From positions 3,195,485 through 3,259,484 of the forward strand of contig JALDQW010000001.1 in the NCBI GenBank assembly GCA_031316255.1: DNA of 64,000 nt, written 5' to 3'. The stretch is from Nitrosomonas sp. GTDB taxonomy: Bacteria; Pseudomonadota; Gammaproteobacteria; Burkholderiales; Nitrosomonadaceae. A program made the position numbers and the translations under genes. Positions 57,396 to 64,000 of this stretch are shown here, one piece after another; position 1 is the first letter of the stretch; every line of letters begins with the position of its first letter. The notes below the pieces were generated by a model. That model was not told the origin of the DNA, ran no database searches, and saw only the letters and a list, made by a program, of their open reading frames with translations.

Positions 57396-57823
57396 TGAAT
57401 AATCGCATTGAAGTCACTAATATAATGATAACATGAGTTTTTTTGACCGATCGCAAGCCAGTTTGCACTACGTCTCAGAGAAATTTTAGCTTTTAATCTG
57501 CCCCAGAGCGTTACAATCGATTAGATACGAATCTGAAGCGAATAAAAAACAATAATTCGCCAAGGTATGAGATTTGAGCTCCTCCCATCCCAAAACCTGT
57601 CAAGTTTTTTTAGGATTTTTTAGGGGGCAAGTAGTTACAATAAATGATCACTAAGTGCTTGTGATGCTTCTGAAGGACAATTATGCAAAACTGTTGAATA
57701 TTGCTACAGCATAATCGATATTAATCACTATAAACAGTATGTTATAATATAACTAGTGAACATCTTTGTGGAGCTTTTCAAATTTGATAAAGTAAAACCG
57801 TCCATCAAAAAAAAATTTATTCT
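57396..57823. other. Intergenic region upstream of tex
   Basis: A 428-base AT-rich gap. It may include further insertion-sequence debris. The last 120 bases probably hold the tex promoter, with the palindrome at 57741-57753. No ORF or RNA gene is evident. Confidence 0.4.
57741..57753 (+). promoter_or_regulatory. GTTATAATATAAC palindrome before tex
   Basis: This 13-base sequence is a perfect 6-1-6 inverted repeat with the core of the Zur consensus (GTTATAnTATAAC). It also includes TATAAT (57743-57748), a good sigma-70 -10 element, 75 bases before the tex start. It may be only a promoter; a Zur role is unproven. Confidence 0.4.
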
Positions 57824-60052
57824 ATGAATACAATGTCCATGCCGCCATCCATCGAACACCGCCTTGCTCTAGAAATTGATATAAAACCAACACAGATCAA
57901 ATCCACCATCAAACTATTGGACGATGGCGCAACGGTACCATTTATTGCACGATATCGTAAAGAAATGACCGGTGGATTGACTGATGTGCAACTACGCTTG
58001 CTGAATAACCGCCTGCAGACCTTGCGTGAGCTCGAGAAAAGACGCGCTGCAATTATTGCAACGATTGAAAAGCAAAACAAAATGACACCTGCATTAAGTC
58101 AAGCCATTACCCGAGCGGAAGACAAGGCGACATTGGAAGACTTGTATTTGCCCTATCGGAATAAACGCCGCACAAAAGCACAAATGGCAATTGAAGCCGG
58201 TTTAGAACCGCTGGCAAGCAAACTGCTGAACAATCCGGATTTATATCCGGCAATAGAAGCGGCAAAATTTCTGAAAGCAGCTTTTACCACCGAAGAAGGC
58301 GACCATCCAGGCATTGCCAGTACAGAAGAAGCATTGGAAGGCGCTCGACAGATATTAATCGAATGGTTTGCTGAACATGCTCGATTGCTGCAAAAATTGC
58401 GCAGCTATCTACAGAGGCATGGAATGCTGACAGCAAAAGCGACTCAGGCCCAAAAAGATATCGATACCAAATTCCTCGATTATCATCACTATACAGAAGC
58501 GATCAGTAAAATACCATCACACCGCGCACTGGCATTATTTCGCGGCGAACGTGAAGGCGTCTTAAAACTAAAGTTGTCTCTGGATTCCGAGATCGAACAA
58601 AAAAAATCCGGTGCACTATTCAATCCGTGTGAATCTTTGATTGCACAGCAATTTAAAATTCATAATCAAAACCGCCCTGCGGATACCTGGTTGATTGAAA
58701 CCGTTCATTCGAGCTGGCGTAACAAAATTTGTGCGCACCTGGAAACCGAATTCAAGCAGCAACTGTCAGAACGCGCGGAAACCGAAGCCATCCAGATTTT
58801 CGCACAAAACCTGAAATCACTGCTGCTCGCGCCACCTGCAGGACCGCATATTACAATCGGTCTAGATCCAGGATTTAGAACCGGCGTAAAAGTAGCCGTT
58901 GTAGACATGACGGGAAAAGTACTATCGACAACCACCATTTATCCACATCCACCACAAAATAACCGGGATACTGCGATTGAAATCTTAAAACAGTTGGCTG
59001 AACGGCATCATGCATCGCTGGTTGCTATCGGCAATGGCACAGCATCACGGGAAACCGACCAACTGGTCAAAGATTTGATCAAAAGACATCCGCATCTCAA
59101 GTTGACTGCACTGATGGTATCGGAGGCCGGCGCCTCGGTTTATTCGGCTTCCGAACTTGCTGTTGTGGAATTACCTGAATTAGATGTGTCGTTGCGTGGC
59201 GCGGTGTCGATTGCACGACGCTTGCAGGATCCATTGGCCGAACTGGTCAAAATCGATCCCAAATCAATTGGTGTCGGCCAGTACCAACATGACGTCAATC
59301 AGAAACAATTAGCACAGTCACTTGACGCTATAGTGGAAGACAGCGTCAACGCTGTCGGTGTAAATGTCAACACAGCTTCAGCAGCACTGCTGCAATATGT
59401 TGCCGGACTTAACAGTAAAATTGCACGCAATATCATCGCCTACCGTAATGAAAATGGTAGTTTTTCCCGGCGCAGCGATTTGTTAAAAACCCCTGGTCTC
59501 GGCGAAAAGACCTTTGAGCAGGCTGCCGGGTTTTTGCGTATCCTACATGGTGCGGACCCACTGGATGCCACAGCCGTACACCCTGAATCGTATTCACTTG
59601 TCAAGCGCATTCTGGCTGATGTCAAACTGGGTGTTGCTGAACTGACTGGAAATCATACAATTCTAAAATCAATTCGACCGGAAAAATATATTACCGATCA
59701 ATTCGGTTTGCCAACTGTCAAAGACATCCTGAACGAACTTGATAAACCCGGACGCGACCCCCGCGCCACCTTTACTTCGGCGTCCTTCAAAGAAGGTATC
59801 GAATCCATCAAGGATTTACATCCCGGGATGTCGCTCGAGGGTGTTATCACCAACGTTACTGCATTTGGTGCATTTGTCGATATCGGGGTACACCAGGATG
59901 GATTGGTACATATTTCCGCGTTGTCTGACAAGTTCGTCAAAGACCCGCACGCGGTTGTCAAAGTCGGTCAAGTCGTCAAAATCAGCGTTCTAAATGTAGA
60001 TGAAAAACGCAAACGCATTGCATTGACAATGCGAAAAGACCAGAAATATTAA
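57824..60052 (+). CDS. tex: RNA-binding transcriptional accessory protein Tex
   Basis: The 742-residue protein has the Tex layout: an N-terminal helical domain (with VPFIARYRKEMTGGL), the YqgF/RNase H-like domain (TIGLDPGFRTGVKVAVVD), tandem helix-hairpin-helix repeats (FSRRSDLLKTPGLGEKTFEQ) and a C-terminal S1 domain (GMSLEGVITNVTAFGAFVDIG). It binds nucleic acid and influences transcription and tolerance of stress. Length is close to the family standard of 750 to 780. Confidence 0.96.
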   Translation: MNTMSMPPSIEHRLALEIDIKPTQIKSTIKLLDDGATVPFIARYRKEMTGGLTDVQLRLLNNRLQTLRELEKRRAAIIATIEKQNKMTPALSQAITRAEDKATLEDLYLPYRNKRRTKAQMAIEAGLEPLASKLLNNPDLYPAIEAAKFLKAAFTTEEGDHPGIASTEEALEGARQILIEWFAEHARLLQKLRSYLQRHGMLTAKATQAQKDIDTKFLDYHHYTEAISKIPSHRALALFRGEREGVLKLKLSLDSEIEQKKSGALFNPCESLIAQQFKIHNQNRPADTWLIETVHSSWRNKICAHLETEFKQQLSERAETEAIQIFAQNLKSLLLAPPAGPHITIGLDPGFRTGVKVAVVDMTGKVLSTTTIYPHPPQNNRDTAIEILKQLAERHHASLVAIGNGTASRETDQLVKDLIKRHPHLKLTALMVSEAGASVYSASELAVVELPELDVSLRGAVSIARRLQDPLAELVKIDPKSIGVGQYQHDVNQKQLAQSLDAIVEDSVNAVGVNVNTASAALLQYVAGLNSKIARNIIAYRNENGSFSRRSDLLKTPGLGEKTFEQAAGFLRILHGADPLDATAVHPESYSLVKRILADVKLGVAELTGNHTILKSIRPEKYITDQFGLPTVKDILNELDKPGRDPRATFTSASFKEGIESIKDLHPGMSLEGVITNVTAFGAFVDIGVHQDGLVHISALSDKFVKDPHAVVKVGQVVKISVLNVDEKRKRIALTMRKDQKY

Positions 60053-60079
60053 AGGGCGTCTCTGTCTCTAAAAATCCAA

Positions 60080-60107
60080 GCAACAAATTCTTGTTGCAGA
60101 AATTTTT
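60080..60107 (+). terminator. Weak terminator after tex
   Basis: A 7-base stem GCAACAA/TTGTTGC (60080-60086, 60091-60097) with a 4-base loop is followed by a T-rich stretch. It lies 28 bases after the tex stop. The stem is short, so read-through into the next genes is possible. Confidence 0.45.
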
Positions 60108-60175
60108 CTACAGAAATTTTTTGTGGTATTTTTGAAGTCACGTAATATATATGATTGTCCATGAGGCTTGGGAAA

Positions 60176-60703
60176 ATGAATTATAGTAGTTTGCGCGCTT
60201 ATTATCAGTGCTTAAAAGTTAGAAGTTTAATGCTTATTTTTATTTTCAACCTCGTATTAGCACCATTTGCCGTTGCCAATAAACACCTGGACATCCGTCC
60301 TCATGAAGCGCCTGATCCTTGCAATCCAGATATCGCACAGGTCAGAGTTACGATTAACGGAGTCGGCTCAGGCGGAATTTTAAGTGTAGAGCTTTATCAT
60401 GACCCGGACAATTTTTTGTATAAAAAGGGACGCACAAAACGTATTCGTATTCCTGCTTCCGAGGGCCAGCATAAAGTCTGTTTCAATCTTGAGAAACTGG
60501 GCACGTACGCCGTTGCGGCCTACCACGATGTCAACGGTAACCGTAAACTCAATAAAAAATGGAACATGATGCCCGAGGAACCTTTCGGGTTGTCAAATAA
60601 TCCGGAACAACGTTTTGGATTTCCGAAATTCAGTGAATCAGCATTTAACACGGATGAACACGGCGCTGACATTACGATTGATCTACAACAACCGCCCAAG
60701 TAA
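60176..60703 (+). CDS. DUF2141 secreted protein
   Basis: From the ATG at 60176 the product has 175 residues. A signal peptide ends near FAVANK. The DUF2141 domain contains the pieces VELYHDPDNFLYK, YAVAAYHDVNGNRKLNKK and PEEPFGLSNN. The function is unknown; members are exported beta-rich proteins. TTG (60155) and ATG (60161) starts upstream are alternatives. It lies 34 bases before the SIR2-TIR gene on the same strand, so it might share the transcript, though a DUF2141 protein has no obvious role in that system. Confidence 0.75.
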   Translation: MNYSSLRAYYQCLKVRSLMLIFIFNLVLAPFAVANKHLDIRPHEAPDPCNPDIAQVRVTINGVGSGGILSVELYHDPDNFLYKKGRTKRIRIPASEGQHKVCFNLEKLGTYAVAAYHDVNGNRKLNKKWNMMPEEPFGLSNNPEQRFGFPKFSESAFNTDEHGADITIDLQQPPK

Positions 60704-60737
60704 AACCACGTATTTTACTGCTTGAAACGGCAGCATA

Positions 60738-62117
60738 ATGGACGAAAAAAACTGGGACCGGTTATTTAGGCGAATTGAAGATGGCCTTGTTGTGCCTGTT
60801 CTTGGACAGCAGATACTGTCCTACGGAGACAACAATAGCACCCTGCAAGTACGGATAGCCCACGATCTTTTGCAACAGAATGATATCGCACCCGATTCCG
60901 TTTCATTGACACCGTTCAATGAACTCAACGATGCTGTCGTTCTAATCAAGAAACAGCAAACGTATGATATACAAGATTTATACGCCGATATTCATGACGC
61001 CATCAAGAATCTGACAACAGGTCCAAATACAGCAATCCCGGCACCAGTTCAGCAAATTGCAGCAATCACTGCGTTTCAGTTGTATATCACACTCACACCC
61101 GACGACCAGCTTGCCCGTTGCCTGCGCGATCGCTGTGCGGTCAATGAAATTATTTATTCACCTTACTTACCGACAAGCGAAGGAACAGATTTACCATCCG
61201 ACTGGCAAACCCGACATGGTGAGGCACAACTGTTATATCTGTTCGGCAAATCACGTGCTGCACCCATGTTTGCCGTACATGACGAAGATTTATTAGAATA
61301 TGTGCACAATATTATCGCCCGCGGCAGTCACGTTCCGATCAGGTTTCTGGATGAACTGCAACAACGCAGCCTCTTGCTGATCGGGTGTAATTTCCCTGAG
61401 TGGCTCTGTCGCTTTTTCCTGCGACTGGCAAAACAGGGACGATTGTTGGATACGCAGCGAAAACGTGAATGGCTCATTGAAAACAAACTTCTCGACAAGA
61501 ACCTGATTTATTTTCTGGAAAGTTACAGCTCCGGCACCAAAGTTATTTCAGATATCTCACCGATTGCCTTCATCGCTGAATTACATCAGCGCTGGTTGGC
61601 AAGAAACAAAATATCTGAGCCGGTTGTTCCTCAGCAAGCTGAGAATATGCCTCGCAGCGCTTTGTTCTTCATCAGTTACTCCCGCATCACTGACAGTAAA
61701 GCTGCGGTTAAACTGATTAAATCATTGCAGTCTCAGGGTGTCGCATCCCATGAAATCTGGTTTGATAAAAATTCAATTGAACCGGGTAATGATCTGCGAA
61801 CGCGCATCCTGAACGGCATTCGGACCTGTCGGTATTTTATTCCGCTGATATCCAAATCGGCTGATGCAGTAGATGAAAAATATTTCCGTCGCGAATGGCA
61901 TGAAGCCATCGATAGAAGTAAAGCGATACAAGGGCGAACGTTTATTTTTCCAATCGTTGTCGACCAAGCTTTCAAACTTGAAGAATTCCGGCGCATTCCA
62001 CATGAATTTATGGAGTTGCTCATCGGTCATGCCCCCGCTGGCGAACCAAACGAACAAACCCTTGTTGCGCTGAAAAAATTAATCCGCAGCGAACGCCTAA
62101 ATCAGGAGCATGCCTGA
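60738..62117 (+). CDS. SIR2-like/TIR fusion protein
   Basis: The 459-residue protein joins two NAD-linked domains. Residues 1-290 look like a SIR2_2-type domain: GLVVPVLGQQIL near the start, LYLFGKSRAAPMFAVHDEDLLEY (near 164-186) and QRSLLLIGCNFPEWLCRFFL (212-225 region), the last being a hallmark of SIR2-like conflict proteins. Residues 305-450 are a TIR domain with FFISYSR (310-316), IWFDKNSIEPG and the likely catalytic glutamate E386 in FRREWHEA. Both domain types can break down or process NAD, often as a lethal response to phage. The stop lies 13 bases before the STAND gene; the ATG at 60738 follows directly after an AACGGCAGCATA leader. The SIR2-like assignment is from motif patterns, the TIR assignment is firmer. 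Confidence 0.82.
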   Translation: MDEKNWDRLFRRIEDGLVVPVLGQQILSYGDNNSTLQVRIAHDLLQQNDIAPDSVSLTPFNELNDAVVLIKKQQTYDIQDLYADIHDAIKNLTTGPNTAIPAPVQQIAAITAFQLYITLTPDDQLARCLRDRCAVNEIIYSPYLPTSEGTDLPSDWQTRHGEAQLLYLFGKSRAAPMFAVHDEDLLEYVHNIIARGSHVPIRFLDELQQRSLLLIGCNFPEWLCRFFLRLAKQGRLLDTQRKREWLIENKLLDKNLIYFLESYSSGTKVISDISPIAFIAELHQRWLARNKISEPVVPQQAENMPRSALFFISYSRITDSKAAVKLIKSLQSQGVASHEIWFDKNSIEPGNDLRTRILNGIRTCRYFIPLISKSADAVDEKYFRREWHEAIDRSKAIQGRTFIFPIVVDQAFKLEEFRRIPHEFMELLIGHAPAGEPNEQTLVALKKLIRSERLNQEHA

Positions 62118-62130
62118 GCCATGTCGATCC

Positions 62131-64000
62131 ATGACTGCAAATTCGTCTAATTCAATTTCCGGGGCAATATCTGCCGACACAGGAAGACCGGAATCTGTTC
62201 AACTCAACGATCAGCATCCTTGGCCTGGGCTTGCATCCTATGACGAGTCATCGAGCAGTTATTTTTTCGGCCGTACAGATGAAGCCAGAGAATTATTGCG
62301 CATGGTTCGGCTCGCACCACTCACCGTACTATATGGGAAATCTGGACTCGGCAAAACTTCCTTGCTACAAGCTGGCTTTTATCCGTTATTGCGTGCAGCA
62401 CACTATTTCCCGATTCATTTACGGCTCGATTACAGTCCTTCTGCGGAGCTGCCTCCGTTACAACAAGCAGCAAAAAAACTGCAAACCGCCTTGGCAGCTA
62501 TACAGGCAGACCACACGCCGTGGCATGACAACGAAAATCTATGGCGCTATCTGCACCGGCGTGATCTGGAAATCTGGAGCCACGATAACTACCCGTTAAC
62601 CCCGGTTCTGGTTTTTGATCAATTTGAAGAAATCTTCTCGCGCGGCGCGGGAAACACCGCACATATCCAGTCAAATCTGGACAGTCTGGCGGATTTGATT
62701 GAAAACCGCATTCCGACCGAATTAACAGAAAATCTTGCGAACAGGGATCGGACACCTCCACTTGATCTGATGTCTCAACGCTATCGTATTGTACTGGCAT
62801 TTCGCGAGGATTTTCTTCCAGAAATGGAAAGCTGGAAAGAACGGGTTCCCTCTCTTTTACGCAACCGGCTGAGGCTATTGCCAATGAATCGTGAACGCGC
62901 TATTGATGCAGTAGCCAGCGCGGGTGCTGCCGTACTGGCGCCAGATGTGGCAGAATCGCTGGTCAATTTCGTCGGTAATTTGGAGTCTGATTCGTCCGGC
63001 ACAGTAACAGTTATCGAGCCCGTTCTGTTGAGTTTATGTTGTTACCAGCTAAATCAGCGACGATCGCCAACCGGCAAAATTGACTTAACACTGCTAAAAC
63101 AGGCTGGGCAGGATATTTTGCAGGATTTTTACGATGAAGCCCTACACGGCATGCCTGAACATGTCGCAAAATTCATCGAGGACCATCTTATTCAGGGCAA
63201 TCAGTATCGCGGCAGCTATCCTGTCGATCAAGCGATTCAGGATGGTTTTATCACGCGAAAACAACTTTCTTTTCTAGCTGACAAATTCCGCCTGTTGCGG
63301 ATTGACCAGCAGTTAGGTATTACTCGAATTGAACTCATACACGACCGGCTAGTTAGTATTGTCAGCAAAGCACGTGACAAACGCCAGCGGCAAATAGAGC
63401 ATGAGCAGCTGAGAGTCAAGGAACAGGAAATACAACGCCAGCTGGCCTTCAAGAAATTAAGCCGCCTGGCGCGCAAACTGCGCGCAGCGCTATTACTTGC
63501 AGTAACCTTAGCTGTCGTTGCGGTATATGGCTGGTATTCTGCAAATCGTGAGAAAGAAAAAACTTTTCTGGCGCAAAGCAGTCTGCGTGTGGTATCGGAA
63601 AGCCTGGACATGGCCAATGGTTTACGTATTGGCGGAGATGAACGCGCTATTTTGCAACTGCTCGCAATCAATCAAATCACGCCGAATGAATATGTCGATG
63701 CAGCAATTCTGACTGTCCTGTCCAAAAAAAATGCGACTCAAAAAATCTGGAATAGCGGCAGTAGAATCAATGCCATTGCGATTAATCATCAAGGCACCCA
63801 CTTTGTTTCCGCTGGCTCGGACAATTCGTTACGAATCTGGAAACATGAAGGTCAGCTCGTCAACACACGAAGAGATGCGCATCCGTGCAATCAAAAACGC
63901 GATTTCAAACAAAATTGCAGCATCCTGAACGTAGCATTTAGCCCTGATGACGCCTACATCGTAACAGCCGGCCAGGATTCGACCCTACGGTTGTGGAACG
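62131..64000 (+). CDS. STAND NTPase with transmembrane segment and WD40 repeats, partial
   Basis: The gene runs off the right edge (623 codons visible). The ATG at 62131 is preceded by a short ATG frame at 62121 that stops at once. An nSTAND1-type NTPase follows: PWPGLASYDE and YFFGRTDEA, Walker A YGKSGLGKTS (68-77) and Walker B PVLVFDQFEEIF (158-169). An arginine-rich winged-helix part follows. A charged coiled coil (RQIEHEQLRVKEQEIQRQL) leads into a single transmembrane segment (about 451-470). WD40 repeats begin near residue 535, with repeats ending SLRIW and TLRLWN. STAND proteins of this kind sense a signal through the repeats and oligomerise. The neighbouring SIR2-TIR gene, 13 bases upstream, may be the effector. 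Confidence 0.88.
   Translation, partial: MTANSSNSISGAISADTGRPESVQLNDQHPWPGLASYDESSSSYFFGRTDEARELLRMVRLAPLTVLYGKSGLGKTSLLQAGFYPLLRAAHYFPIHLRLDYSPSAELPPLQQAAKKLQTALAAIQADHTPWHDNENLWRYLHRRDLEIWSHDNYPLTPVLVFDQFEEIFSRGAGNTAHIQSNLDSLADLIENRIPTELTENLANRDRTPPLDLMSQRYRIVLAFREDFLPEMESWKERVPSLLRNRLRLLPMNRERAIDAVASAGAAVLAPDVAESLVNFVGNLESDSSGTVTVIEPVLLSLCCYQLNQRRSPTGKIDLTLLKQAGQDILQDFYDEALHGMPEHVAKFIEDHLIQGNQYRGSYPVDQAIQDGFITRKQLSFLADKFRLLRIDQQLGITRIELIHDRLVSIVSKARDKRQRQIEHEQLRVKEQEIQRQLAFKKLSRLARKLRAALLLAVTLAVVAVYGWYSANREKEKTFLAQSSLRVVSESLDMANGLRIGGDERAILQLLAINQITPNEYVDAAILTVLSKKNATQKIWNSGSRINAIAINHQGTHFVSAGSDNSLRIWKHEGQLVNTRRDAHPCNQKRDFKQNCSILNVAFSPDDAYIVTAGQDSTLRLWN

Noticed and set aside
60738..64000. 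Thoeris system
   Set aside because: Thoeris needs a ThsA protein with SIR2 and SLOG or membrane domains plus a separate TIR protein; here SIR2-like and TIR are fused and the partner is a STAND-WD40 protein.

Overview
This window looks like chromosomal DNA of a Betaproteobacterium. Nitrosomonadaceae, probably Nitrosomonas, is my best guess from the moderate GC content, the look of the proteins and the gene mix. That is inference only: there are no rRNA, amo or hao genes here to prove it. I see no tRNA, rRNA, CRISPR array, prophage or intact insertion sequence.

Left part (1-15 kb). The left edge has a DUF3450 gene and the start of a probable TolQ/ExbB-type partner. Next come a receiver-TPR response regulator with a minimal histidine kinase, and a phoB preceded by a recognisable Pho box. 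A 1107-residue membrane protein of unknown function follows. A compact hypC-hypD-hypE-hypX operon for [NiFe]-hydrogenase maturation comes after it; HypX makes the CO ligand in air. Then come an L,D-transpeptidase, an Lpp-like lipoprotein, a thioesterase and a DsbA-like protein.

Middle part (15-34 kb). An outer-membrane TonB-dependent receptor is followed by two exported propeller-type proteins (a PQQ sugar dehydrogenase and a PhoX-like protein), a DegS-like protease and a dicarboxylate/amino-acid symporter. A tonB-exbB-exbD operon has a Fur-box-like promoter. Regulatory genes (TetR, and a GGDEF protein with a destroyed active site) lead to housekeeping genes: ftsK, lolA, rarA, serS.

34-56 kb. 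After rdgC there is a three-gene bufferin-type RiPP cluster: a cysteine-repeat precursor, a DUF692 enzyme and a DUF2063 partner. A small unknown membrane protein and a decayed qmcA-nfeD pair follow. Then come murJ, folE2, the isoprenoid genes dxs-ispA-xseB, ggt, comEC, the three-gene AmmeMemoRadiSam cluster, an HhH-type protein and the twitching motility ATPases pilT-pilU.

Right end (56-64 kb). suhB, an IS66-type transposase remnant and tex lead into what may be a conflict (defence) module. It contains a DUF2141 secreted protein, a SIR2-like/TIR fusion protein, and a STAND NTPase with a transmembrane segment and WD40 repeats that runs off the window. The NAD-directed SIR2-TIR effector next to a STAND sensor is the strongest candidate here for an undescribed system.
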